DNA of 64,000 nucleotides from UBA8752 sp002172485 (lineage in GTDB: Bacteria; Bacteroidota; Bacteroidia; Flavobacteriales_D; Sanyastnellaceae), in NCBI GenBank assembly GCA_042089915.1, contig JBELJZ010000004.1, positions 62,001 through 126,000 on the forward strand. The letters run 5' to 3'. The translations under genes were made by a program, and so were the position numbers. The notes under the pieces are model-generated. The model worked only from the letters and a program-made list of their open reading frames with translations. It was not told where the DNA came from and searched no databases. This document shows positions 43,309 to 50,888 of this stretch, in pieces. Numbering within the stretch: the stretch's first letter is position 1; the number at the start of each line of letters is the position of its first letter.

Positions 43309-46300
43309 TCATTCTGAGCAGAAGGTCCCGTACAATGCCAACAACGCCAGGATATCATTGGCAGAAACGGAGCCGTCACCGTTGATGTCCTGCGTGCAAC
43401 TGCTGCTGCATCCGAACTCGGACAATGCCGCCAAGATGTCTGTGGCGCCATGAACACCGTCGCCATCCAGATCGCCGGGGCACGTGGGGTCCGGACAAGC
43501 GTAATTGCAACTTCCATCCGCCACGCCAGCGGCTGGATTGAAGTTGCAAGCTGCAGGGTCTGTGCACCCGAAAAGCGCTTCTCGTGGAAGGCAAAACGTG
43601 AGCGAAGCGGCATGGCCAAAGTCTGCGGGCAGTCCAGGCTCTGTCGAAGGCCAAACTTCGCCGCCTTGGATGGATTGAATGGTGAATTGTCCCGACATGC
43701 CGCAATCGTCGCCGCTCCATCCATTGCCGCCTTGGTCATGAAACACGACGTCATGGCAACCGTGTGTCAAGCAGAGGGTGTCTACGGTCAATGTCTCAGG
43801 CTGGAAATGCTGCCTTTGGGCGCGTTCTGTTCCCGTGCTGTCAAACAGGGCCCATGCTGACTCCAAAGGCCTGCAATCTGCAGTGGTGTGAAACAGCACG
43901 GGGCCTTGTCCCGTCCGGTGCTCCCAAATGGCCGATGCCACATCGTTGGAGGCCACCGCATCCACCCCAGACATCAGGTCGCCATTGCTCCAGTTGCCAT
44001 TCACCGCCACCACACTGAGCAGCCGGGCTGTGAATTCACTCCCCCACGCTACATCCCCTGGCAAGACGTCTTCCCAAGGCAATGCAGCCCACCGATTCGG
44101 CGGTAGAATGAAGCCGTAGTTCACGGTATCCGTCTCATTCCAAAGGACGGTGGCCCCCACGAGGGTGTCCGCGCCTGCATTCCGGAATTCCAAATTGACC
44201 CGGGGGATGGCACCGCAAGTTTCCGGGGCAGCGCCCAGAATGGACATGCAGGCCCCGTCCCGTTCAGGGACTTCGTACAATGGTGCCCGCCACAAGCCAC
44301 GTCCATAGGTGGACAACAGAAGTTCACCTGTGCTGTAGCGGATGCCAAGCTCCGTGCACACCACTGCGGGCAGGCCTTCCTTGTAGGGCGTCCACACCTC
44401 TCCATCTGAAGGGAGGACGTATACTCCTGCATCGGTTCCAGCGTACAGATTCCCGGAGGCGGTGTCCAATTCCAACACGTTGATCGGCAAAGCCGGCAAA
44501 CCGTCGCCCACGGAAGTCCAGGATTGGCCGCTGTCTGCAGTGAACCACACCCGTTCATCGGCGTCGTACCCACCATAAGAGAGCCAGAAACGAGCGGCAT
44601 TGGAGGGGTCAATGAGGGCGTCCGTCACGGGCAATCCGGGGAGGCCATTGATGGCGTCCCATGTCAACAGATCTGAGGTCAGGAATGCCTGGGTCGTTCG
44701 GGCCATGATCGCCACTTGGGGGTCCGACTCCGCGAGGGCGAGCACTTCCATTTCAGAACCCGGGATGGCGCTGGTCTGGCTCCATGTCCCGCCATCGTCA
44801 TCTGTCCAATACAGCCTGTGCTTGGCCACGAAAATCCGATCAGGGTTGCCCGGGGCAAAGGACATGGGGGTGTCCCAGTCCCCCCGCTCATCGACGCCCA
44901 CTCCGTTCGACGAAATCCATTCTTCCCAACTCCATCCAGCATCTGTGGACCGATAGGTTCGCCCGAAGTATTCCGCAGCGTAGAGGCGCTCCGGGTCCAC
45001 TGGGTCCACCATGCAGTGGAAGCCGTCAGCACCAATGACCCTGGCATGGGCCCGACGGTCCAGGAGGTTGACCCCATTGTCCTGCCAGCCGGACAGCCAG
45101 CGGGTCCGATCCTCTTCCGAGAACGCAAAACGGTACACCTGACCAATGTTGAGTCCCGCGCTCAGGTCCTCGACCCCGCCATCCCGCAGCCGAGATATGC
45201 CGCCATCGTGCGCGCTAACCACGTCCTGCGTGCCGGGCTGAAACATCACCGCGTGGTGGTCCGCATGCACCTCAGGCACATCCTCTGCACCGAACCAGTG
45301 ACCGATGCACTGCCACTCGGTGCCGCCATCCCACGTTTCCCAAAGGTTGACGCCGCCAGCGATCACATGGTCCGCGTCCATCGGGTCCACTGCCAGGGCG
45401 AGGTCATAAAAGCCTTGTCCGCCGAAGTCTGAGCCGTCCACGGTCCAGCCAAGGAGGTTGGGAACGTTGTCGATTTTCGTGAAGGTCTGCCCAGCGTCCG
45501 CACTCCGATAGACCCCGCGAAGCCCCTGTGTGCTCGATCGCGCGGCGATGGCCCACACGTCGTTGGGTGCCGATGGTGAGGCAGCAAGCGTGATGCGGCT
45601 CACCACCAATGAGCTGGGCAATCCGGACGCCAAGGACCAATTCCACCCTCCGTCAGTGGAGCGATACACCTTGCCCGGGCGTTCTGCCGCATACCAGATG
45701 GCGGAATCGACGGGGTGCGGGATGAGATCCGAAAAAAGCCCCTCCAAGGTCTGCTCGAACGTGGCTCCATCATCTGTGCTGATCCACAGACCATTGGAAG
45801 CGGCAACAAGGATGTGGTCTGGTGCGCCGGCTTTGCGGTGCACGCGTTGAACGGTTTCGGTTTGGGACAAGTCAAACGACAGGCCGGTGAGACCCCAAGT
45901 GGCTCCGCCATCTTGGCTTTGCATCAGACCAATCGCGTAGGCGCTGCCAAAGTCACCATCACCTGTGGCGGCGAGAAGCTGCAGTGTGTCTGTCGGATGA
46001 AAAGCCACGTCGGACACGCCCATGCCGGCCCAGTCGGCTTCGCCAACCAGCGCCCACTCGTGACCAGAGTCACGGCTCTGCCAAACGCCACCACTGGGAG
46101 TGCAAGCCACCCACCAAGAAGTGTCTGAAGGGTGCACCACCACCCGATTCACACGCCCTGCTCCACCAATCAATGGACGATGGGAAGGCGCGGCTGCAGT
46201 CCAGATGGGGGCAACGGGGGTCGACCGAGCACGGACTCCCGCGCGTTCCTTGGCTGTTGCCTTCCAAAGAACATCGGATGGAGGTTTAGTCGCGCCTTCA

Positions 46301-46548
46301 TACGCCCAGCGGTCACGGGCGAAGTGCCACCACCGAAGAAATGGCTTGACCCCCTTTCCACGGGCAGCAATGCTGTCTGCCCAAGTGCTGTCAAATTGGG
46401 CCTTGGCCAGATCCAGGTCCGCTTTGCTGTGGAGTGTCTCACCCCAATGCTGTGCACTCAGGATGTTGGGCGCACACAAGCACAGTGCGACCACCACGAT
46501 CCAGTTGACCTCAATTGGTTTCGGCCGTTTCCATCGTGCTGAATTCAT
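43309..46548 (-). CDS. Secreted Asp-box (BNR/sortilin-like) beta-propeller with C-terminal dockerin-like pair
   Basis: A 1079-aa exported protein. The signal peptide (MNSARWKRP...NILSAQ) precedes a propeller region with at least nine Asp-boxes (S-x-D-x-G-x-x-W types: SRDSGHEWALV, SQDGGATWGL, STDDGATFEQ, STDAGWSWEEW, TADSGQSWTSV), as in VPS10/sialidase-like proteins. A second beta domain follows (about 770-980), then GCTDPAACNFNPAAGVADGSC, CPGDLDGDGVHGATDIL...FGC and CTQDINGDGSVSANDIL...YGTFCSE, the Cys-bracketed EF-hand pair. No T9SS tail is visible. Glycosidase catalytic residues cannot be assigned. It heads a two-gene unit with the pseudouridine synthase. Confidence 0.8.
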   Translation of the reverse strand: MNSARWKRPKPIEVNWIVVVALCLCAPNILSAQHWGETLHSKADLDLAKAQFDSTWADSIAARGKGVKPFLRWWHFARDRWAYEGATKPPSDVLWKATAKERAGVRARSTPVAPIWTAAAPSHRPLIGGAGRVNRVVVHPSDTSWWVACTPSGGVWQSRDSGHEWALVGEADWAGMGVSDVAFHPTDTLQLLAATGDGDFGSAYAIGLMQSQDGGATWGLTGLSFDLSQTETVQRVHRKAGAPDHILVAASNGLWISTDDGATFEQTLEGLFSDLIPHPVDSAIWYAAERPGKVYRSTDGGWNWSLASGLPSSLVVSRITLAASPSAPNDVWAIAARSSTQGLRGVYRSADAGQTFTKIDNVPNLLGWTVDGSDFGGQGFYDLALAVDPMDADHVIAGGVNLWETWDGGTEWQCIGHWFGAEDVPEVHADHHAVMFQPGTQDVVSAHDGGISRLRDGGVEDLSAGLNIGQVYRFAFSEEDRTRWLSGWQDNGVNLLDRRAHARVIGADGFHCMVDPVDPERLYAAEYFGRTYRSTDAGWSWEEWISSNGVGVDERGDWDTPMSFAPGNPDRIFVAKHRLYWTDDDGGTWSQTSAIPGSEMEVLALAESDPQVAIMARTTQAFLTSDLLTWDAINGLPGLPVTDALIDPSNAARFWLSYGGYDADERVWFTADSGQSWTSVGDGLPALPINVLELDTASGNLYAGTDAGVYVLPSDGEVWTPYKEGLPAVVCTELGIRYSTGELLLSTYGRGLWRAPLYEVPERDGACMSILGAAPETCGAIPRVNLEFRNAGADTLVGATVLWNETDTVNYGFILPPNRWAALPWEDVLPGDVAWGSEFTARLLSVVAVNGNWSNGDLMSGVDAVASNDVASAIWEHRTGQGPVLFHTTADCRPLESAWALFDSTGTERAQRQHFQPETLTVDTLCLTHGCHDVVFHDQGGNGWSGDDCGMSGQFTIQSIQGGEVWPSTEPGLPADFGHAASLTFCLPREALFGCTDPAACNFNPAAGVADGSCNYACPDPTCPGDLDGDGVHGATDILAALSEFGCSSSCTQDINGDGSVSANDILALLALYGTFCSE

Positions 46549-46809
46549 GGGGTCACAGAGAAGGGTATTCCATCGGTTGCCCGGGAACCCATTCAAGAAG
46601 GTTCACCAAAATATACACATTATAAACCGAGACGGTCGCTTTGACGCTGCAATTCGATGTCCCACGTCCAGAAGTTTCAATTTTATTCATATTCCAAATG
46701 CATCGAGGAAATGCAAGAATTCGTGAGTGGAATGGCCGTTTCAATCATTTTCTATATTTTCCCATCAGGATGTGACCAGCCGGCTCGTCCATGACCACAT
46801 TTTCACCCA

Positions 46810-47253
46810 ATGCGTACACTTTTCCTCTGCCTTTTCCTGGGCATTTCCGCCTTGTCTTTCGCTCAACTTACGGTTGCTGCCAATGCATACTCTACGCAGT
46901 GCTCTGGGAGCGCCACTGGACTCGTCGAGTTGACGCCGGACGGCGCGGTCGGTGAGGTCACCTACTCCACCAACTTGAACCTCAATGCGCTCTTGGCGGG
47001 GGACTACTCCTTTGAGGCGCAGGACGAAAGCGGACAGGTCGCCACGGTGAGCTTCACCATCTTGGACCGTCCCGAGACGTGTGGCTGCACTTACCCTCTG
47101 GCCTTCAACTATGACCTGGCCGCCGAGGTGGACAATGGATCTTGCGTTTTTGCTAGCGACCAAAGCTGCTTGGCAGACATCGTGCCCGACGGTGTGGTGG
47201 GCACCAACGACCTGCTCCAACTCCTAGTGGAGTTCGGCGTGGTGTGCGAATGA
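46810..47253 (+). CDS. Small secreted protein with Cys repeat and single dockerin-like tail
   Basis: A 147-aa protein with a signal peptide (MRTLFLCLFLGISALSFAQ). A beta domain of about 65 residues is followed by the Cys-spaced repeat CTYPLAFNYDLAAEVDNGSC and one EF-hand-like half-repeat, CLADIVPDGVVGTNDLLQ...FGVVCE, whose calcium loop is degenerate (no DxDGDG). The protein ends Cys-Glu. The module order matches the C-terminus of the 1079-aa propeller gene that diverges from it. The 261-bp gap between the two (46549-46809) is AT-rich and carries TATATTTT elements in both directions. Confidence 0.75.
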   Translation: MRTLFLCLFLGISALSFAQLTVAANAYSTQCSGSATGLVELTPDGAVGEVTYSTNLNLNALLAGDYSFEAQDESGQVATVSFTILDRPETCGCTYPLAFNYDLAAEVDNGSCVFASDQSCLADIVPDGVVGTNDLLQLLVEFGVVCE

Positions 47254-47262
47254 CGGTTTGAA

Positions 47263-47991
47263 TCAGTCCTCGGTACTCGAGGACATCGTGTGGAAGACGT
47301 TCTGGACGTCGTCGTCTTCCTCCAACTTCTCGATGAGCTTCTCGACTTCGGCTGTGGCCTCTTCGTCCAGCTCCTTCGTGTCCGTTGGAATGCGGTCAAA
47401 ACCGGATTCGAGGATCTCGATTCCATCGCCCTCGAGCCTCTTCTGAAGTGAGCCGAAGCTCTCGAAAGGGCCATAAATCATGATGGCATCCTCGTCGACT
47501 CCAATGTCCTCGGCACCATAATCAATGAGGTCCAGCTCGAGTTCCTCCGCATCTTGCCCCTCCGCTGCAATCTTGAAGTGGCAGACATGGGTGAACATGA
47601 ACTCCACACTGCCTGTGGTGCCCAGGTTGCCATTGCACTTGTTGAAATGGCTGCGGACGTTGGCGACCGTGCGGTTGTTGTTGTCCGTTGCGGTTTCCAC
47701 GAAGACGGCAATGCCGTGGGGCCCGTAGCCTTCAAAGGTGACCTGCTTGAGATCGGCCGCATCCTTGTCCGTGGCCTTTTTGATGGCCCGCTCGATGTTG
47801 TCTTTGGGCATGTTGGCCGCCCGGCAGTTCTGAATGACGGCGCGCAGCCGTGCATTCAAATCCGGATCGGCGATTCCACCTCCCTCCTTGATGGACAGAA
47901 TGATGTCTTTGTTGAGGCGCGCAAACGTCTTTGACATCGCAGCCCAACGCTTCATCTTCCGCTCCTTGCGGAACTCAAAGGCTCTTCCCAT
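47263..47991 (-). CDS. YebC/PmpR family protein
   Basis: A 242-aa protein of the YebC/TACO1 family. It opens MGRAFEFRKERKMKRWAAMSKTF, the family's conserved basic N-terminus, and then carries DPDLNARLRAVIQNCRAANMPKDNIERAIKKA, VTFEGYGPHGIAVFVE and TDNNNRTVANVRSHFNKCNGNLG. The family was described as DNA-binding regulators and later as factors helping ribosomes through polyproline stretches. The C-terminal tail is acidic. ATG 47991 lies 4 nt after an exact -7 element. Confidence 0.94.
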   Translation of the reverse strand: MGRAFEFRKERKMKRWAAMSKTFARLNKDIILSIKEGGGIADPDLNARLRAVIQNCRAANMPKDNIERAIKKATDKDAADLKQVTFEGYGPHGIAVFVETATDNNNRTVANVRSHFNKCNGNLGTTGSVEFMFTHVCHFKIAAEGQDAEELELDLIDYGAEDIGVDEDAIMIYGPFESFGSLQKRLEGDGIEILESGFDRIPTDTKELDEEATAEVEKLIEKLEEDDDVQNVFHTMSSSTED

Positions 47992-47995
47992 GTGC

Positions 47996-48003
47996 CAAAG
48001 ATA
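47996..48003 (-). promoter_or_regulatory. Promoter -7 element of the YebC gene
   Basis: TATCTTTG on the minus strand, exact to TAnnTTTG, 4 nt before ATG 47991. A TTTC lies 23 nt upstream as a possible -33. Confidence 0.6.
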
Positions 48004-48076
48004 ATTGGGCAATCAGGGGGAGGCGCGAAACCTTCACCGGTTTGCCCCGTAGCCGCGTGAACAACCCAATGACATC

Positions 48077-48430
48077 ATGCACATCCGCGCCCTCCTCTTC
48101 ATCCCCGCCTTCCTCTTCTCCCTGACCGCATCGGCTCAAGGCCTGTTCCCCTCCAAGCTGGAAAAAGGGGCTCAAGTCCAACAAACGGACTTCCCTTCGA
48201 GCCAACTCCAAGTCTCCAGCGGCCACAATCGCTATGGGTTCCACGCCTTGTACGAGGTGCGCATGTCGCCCGGCGTCGTCAAGGTCCTGGACGTCCGACA
48301 ATATTACATCTCCGAGAATCAGGCCGTGCAAGCCTTCATGAAGGTGCAGGCCTCTGTTCCGCCAGGTTCCATCCTGAAGTCGGTCGAATGGATCAGCCCC
48401 ACAGGCGGCTCCGGCGGACTCGGGAACTGA
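48077..48430 (+). CDS. Small secreted hypothetical protein
   Basis: A 117-aa protein with a clear signal peptide (MHIRALLFIPAFLFSLTASAQ). The mature part is beta-like (FHALYEVRMSPGVVKVLDVRQYY) with a short helix (ENQAVQAFMKVQASV) and a Gly-rich end. No domain recognised and no T9SS tail. It ends 3 nt before the stop of the convergent membrane-protein gene. Confidence 0.65.
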   Translation: MHIRALLFIPAFLFSLTASAQGLFPSKLEKGAQVQQTDFPSSQLQVSSGHNRYGFHALYEVRMSPGVVKVLDVRQYYISENQAVQAFMKVQASVPPGSILKSVEWISPTGGSGGLGN

Positions 48431-48433
48431 CCT

Positions 48434-48802
48434 TTACTGCCGGGTTCTGAGCAAGTAGAGCCCAACGAGTACGACCAACGCGCCGGCACCCACCGCGAAG
48501 TACAGTGGGTTGTCGGCCGTTGTGCTCAAGGTCGCGCCAATCCCGAGGGTACCGAGGAACAGCAAGACATACACGAAGTCCGGAATCCGTTCGGTGGTCT
48601 CCACGAACTTTTCCGTGCGTTCCCGCTTGGTAATGCGGTTCAATGCGTCCTGCATGTCCCGACCATACACCGGGACGCGGACCTCCGTGCCATCCACCTC
48701 GCGGATGGTAATGAAGTACTTGTTGAACCCAGGTGCGGATTCACTGTCCCGTTGCCATTCAGCTTGAATGGCCATGCGACGTGGCTTGACTTTCTTGCCC
48801 AT
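48434..48802 (-). CDS. Small membrane protein of unknown function
   Basis: A 122-aa protein. The N-terminal half is soluble and basic (MGKKVKPRRMAIQAEWQ, then NKYFITIREVDGTEVRVPVYGRD), the middle has a charged helix (DALNRITKRERTEKFVETTERI), and two hydrophobic segments close it (FVYVLLFLGTLGIGATL and YFAVGAGALVVLVGLYLL) with tail RTRQ. No family recognised. Upstream on the same strand, 48803-49100 contains no convincing gene; only the terminator of the next gene lies there. Confidence 0.6.
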   Translation of the reverse strand: MGKKVKPRRMAIQAEWQRDSESAPGFNKYFITIREVDGTEVRVPVYGRDMQDALNRITKRERTEKFVETTERIPDFVYVLLFLGTLGIGATLSTTADNPLYFAVGAGALVVLVGLYLLRTRQ

Positions 48803-49101
48803 GCTGATAATGCTGCGGGTTGAAAATAGTCCTCAGAATAGGCTCAGTGGCCCGACAAGACGACCTTCTTGGCCAAAACTTCACCTAGGCGTGATGTCCC
48901 GGTGAATGTAGCGGCACCCGCTGGGTGCTGTCGGAGAGGCGGTCGTTGTCATCGTCTGCTTGGAGTACGTCGAGGAAAATGTCCATGCACACCTCCCTTT
49001 ATTGCCATTGGCAGCTTGGGATTCCGGGTGGTCCGGCTCCACATGCAAGGCGGCGTCATTTGGTCGCGCGGTCTCCCCTCCCCTTGACCGGGGGGCAATA
49101 A

Positions 49102-49126
49102 AAAACCCGGCACATGGCCGGGTTTT
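49102..49126 (-). terminator. Intrinsic terminator of the small lipoprotein gene
   Basis: Stem CCCGGC-ACATG-GCCGGG flanked by AAAA and TTTT. On the minus strand it is followed by a run of six T. It lies 22 nt past the stop at 49148. Confidence 0.75.
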
Positions 49127-49147
49127 CTGAAATGGCGTCTGCCGGAA

Positions 49148-49471
49148 TCAGGATCCGGTAAATTCCACGAGAACGGTGTCGCCGCATGCCACGGTCACCG
49201 TGGTATCGAGGGCAGTGCACACGGAAATGAAGGCCAAGCTGAACTCCACATCGATGTCACCGGCGTCCACCTCCACGCTCTGCGTGGCGAGAATGCCCAT
49301 GTCGGTGGCCACATCATCACTGCCAACGCTGACGTCCGGGGTGCAAGGGGAGTTGTTGAAGATCTCGATGACGGCCTTGTTGCCTTCATCACACACTTCG
49401 GTGACACCGTCGTCGCAGCTGGCGAAGAGGGCGCAAATGGCAAACATGCCAAAGAGGGTGCTCTTGTTCAT
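49148..49471 (-). CDS. Small lipoprotein of unknown function
   Basis: A 107-aa protein. The signal peptide MNKSTLFGMFAICALFASC ends in a lipobox (Cys19). The mature part is acidic, beta-rich, with four cysteines (VCDEGNKAVIEIFNNSPC, SVCTALDTTVTVACGD). No family recognised. It has its own promoter element 19 nt upstream of the start and a strong terminator, so it is a single-gene unit. Confidence 0.7.
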   Translation of the reverse strand: MNKSTLFGMFAICALFASCDDGVTEVCDEGNKAVIEIFNNSPCTPDVSVGSDDVATDMGILATQSVEVDAGDIDVEFSLAFISVCTALDTTVTVACGDTVLVEFTGS

Positions 49472-49490
49472 GGGGTTGGTTTTGTGGGCG

Positions 49491-49498
49491 CAAAAGTA
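49491..49498 (-). promoter_or_regulatory. Promoter -7 element of the small lipoprotein gene
   Basis: TACTTTTG on the minus strand, exact to TAnnTTTG, giving a leader of roughly 10-15 nt. The nearest TTG is 25 nt upstream, slightly beyond the usual spacing. Confidence 0.55.
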
Positions 49499-49543
49499 AT
49501 CTGAATCTGTACCCGTGCACGCACAATCTTGTGATGTGCCCTG

Positions 49544-49551
49544 TTTCTTTG
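49544..49551 (+). promoter_or_regulatory. Candidate -7 element of the DAHP synthase gene
   Basis: TTTCTTTG, one base off TAnnTTTG, ends 4 nt before ATG 49556. Confidence 0.35.
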
Positions 49552-49555
49552 TGAC

Positions 49556-50599
49556 ATGAAGGCGTCCTTCACCTTGATTGCAGGCCCGTGCAGTGCGGAA
49601 TCTAGAGAACAGGTCCTTGCTGCGGCGGAGGGCCTGAAGGACGCGGGCCTGTCGTATTTCAGGGCGGGCATCTGGAAACCCCGCACCCGGCCCGGCGCTT
49701 TTGAAGGGGTCGGTAGCACAGGGCTCCCCTGGCTTCAAGAGGTCCAACGAGAGGTTGGACTGAAGGTCTGCATCGAAGTGGCCAAACCCCGCCACATCGA
49801 AGAGGCACTCGAGGCGGGCATCGACATGGTCTGGGTGGGAGCACGCACCACGGCCAACCCGTTCCAGGTGCAGGACATCGCAGATGCACTGCAAGGCGTC
49901 AACATCCCTGTGGCCGTCAAAAATCCGACCCAGCCCGACCTCGCGTTGTGGAGTGGTGCAGTAGAGCGGATGCAGCGCGCTGGGATACAGGACTTGATGG
50001 CCGTCCACCGTGGGTTCACGGTCCACGGTCAGAAGACGTATCGGAACGCCCCCCTCTGGCAGATTCCCATCGATTTTCGAAATGCCCACCCGGACATTCC
50101 CTTGTTGAATGATCCCAGCCACATCACGGGCCAACGCGACATGGTGCCCGACGTGGCCCAGATGTCTGTGGATCTCGGATTTGACGGACTGATGGTGGAG
50201 GTCCACCCCGATCCCGATCAGGCTTGGACAGATGCAGCACAACAGCTGACTCCGAAGCGGTTCGTGGAGTTGTTGCAAGAGCTGGACTTCCGCTCGGATG
50301 CCCAAGGGGCGACCCATGAGCGGCTCGCTGCCCTCCGCTCTGAAATCGACGTCATTGACGAGGCGTTGGTCGAGCTGTTGGCGCGCCGAATGGGCGTGTC
50401 GGAGAACATCGGCCTCTACAAAAAGGACCATGGGTTGACCATCCTACAGAACGCCCGTTGGAAGCAAATCCTGCGCCAGAGCGCGCAGCTGGCAGAAGGT
50501 CAGGGGCTGGATGCCGCGTTCATCGAAGACGTCTACAAGGCCATTCACCAAGCCTCCATTGCAGCGCAGCGGAAAGTGATCCGCGACCGGTCCAAATGA
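49556..50599 (+). CDS. Bifunctional DAHP synthase / chorismate mutase (type II)
   Basis: A 347-aa enzyme of the shikimate pathway. Residues 1-250 are a KdsA-like (AroF Ib) DAHP synthase: LIAGPCSAESREQV at the N-terminus, then FRAGIWKPRTRPGAFEGVG (PEP-binding KPRT), AVKNPTQPD, and NDPSHITGQRDMV. Residues 258-347 form an AroQ-type chorismate mutase (LRSEIDVIDEALVELLARRMGVSENIGLYKKDHG, with the ARM-like Arg and the Lys). Such fusions are standard in Bacteroidota and allow feedback by prephenate or aromatic amino acids. The stop is directly followed by the hairpin that ends the opposite-strand tRNA-Pro transcript. Confidence 0.94.
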   Translation: MKASFTLIAGPCSAESREQVLAAAEGLKDAGLSYFRAGIWKPRTRPGAFEGVGSTGLPWLQEVQREVGLKVCIEVAKPRHIEEALEAGIDMVWVGARTTANPFQVQDIADALQGVNIPVAVKNPTQPDLALWSGAVERMQRAGIQDLMAVHRGFTVHGQKTYRNAPLWQIPIDFRNAHPDIPLLNDPSHITGQRDMVPDVAQMSVDLGFDGLMVEVHPDPDQAWTDAAQQLTPKRFVELLQELDFRSDAQGATHERLAALRSEIDVIDEALVELLARRMGVSENIGLYKKDHGLTILQNARWKQILRQSAQLAEGQGLDAAFIEDVYKAIHQASIAAQRKVIRDRSK

Positions 50600-50602
50600 A
50601 AA

Positions 50603-50628
50603 CAGCCCCCACCCGAAGGTGGAGGCTG
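50603..50628 (-). terminator. Terminator of tRNA-Pro
   Basis: Stem CAGCC..CCACC / GGTGG..GGCTG with loop CGAA and one internal mismatch. On the minus strand it is followed by GTTTTCATTT, beginning 8 nt past the tRNA 3' end. Confidence 0.6.
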
Positions 50629-50636
50629 CATGGAGG

Positions 50637-50709
50637 TCGGGATGACTGGACTCGAACCAGCGACCTCGTCGTCCCGAACGACGCGCGCTACCAACTGCGC
50701 CACATCCCG
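50637..50709 (-). tRNA. tRNA-Pro (anticodon CGG)
   Basis: The minus strand folds as a complete cloverleaf. The acceptor stem is CGGGATG / CATCCCG with discriminator A, the D-stem GCGC / GCGC, and the anticodon stem CGTCG / CGACG with loop TTCGGGA, so the anticodon is CGG (codon CCG). The T-loop is TTCGAGT on the stem GCTGG / CCAGT. CCA is not encoded. An exact -7 element lies about 25 nt upstream and a terminator follows. Confidence 0.93.
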
Positions 50710-50733
50710 ATGGCCTTCTCATTTGAAGGGCCG

Positions 50734-50741
50734 CAAAGATA
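50734..50741 (-). promoter_or_regulatory. Promoter -7 element of tRNA-Pro
   Basis: TATCTTTG on the minus strand, exact to TAnnTTTG, 24 nt before the tRNA 5' end. A -33 TTG lies 27 nt upstream, a longer spacing than usual. Confidence 0.5.
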
Positions 50742-50742
50742 A

Positions 50743-50862
50743 GGATTCCGCTTGGAAGGTTTGGGGCACAACTCGAGCCCGGCGGACCTCGATGGCAACA
50801 ATCAGGTGGATGTGGGCGACGCCCTGATGTTCCTTTCGGATCAAGGCTCTCCCTGCGATTGA
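50743..50862 (+). pseudogene. Remnant of a dockerin-like C-terminus
   Basis: The frame is open from the TAA at 50740-50742 to TGA 50860-50862 and encodes GHNSSPADLDGNNQVDVGD... ending SDQGSPCD. This is the tail of an EF-hand/dockerin-like module (DLDGNNQVDVGDAL) with the terminal Cys seen at the ends of the other dockerin-like proteins in this window. No start codon or signal peptide is attached, so it is most likely the 3' stump of a lost gene, now bordering tRNA-Pro. Confidence 0.6.
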
Positions 50863-50888
50863 ACTCGGAGCGGGCTACCTTGCCCGCC

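Noticed and set aside
46553..46744. 63-codon minus-strand frame in the AT-rich gap
   Set aside because: No signal peptide, domain or promoter relation; the stretch is better explained as the divergent promoter region of the two secreted-protein genes.
48803..49101. Possible small gene in the 345-bp gap (a 72-codon plus-strand frame at 48869-49087)
   Set aside because: Cys/Arg/Gly-rich product without hydrophobic core, promoter or homology pattern; the gap shows nothing else apart from the terminator at 49102-49126.
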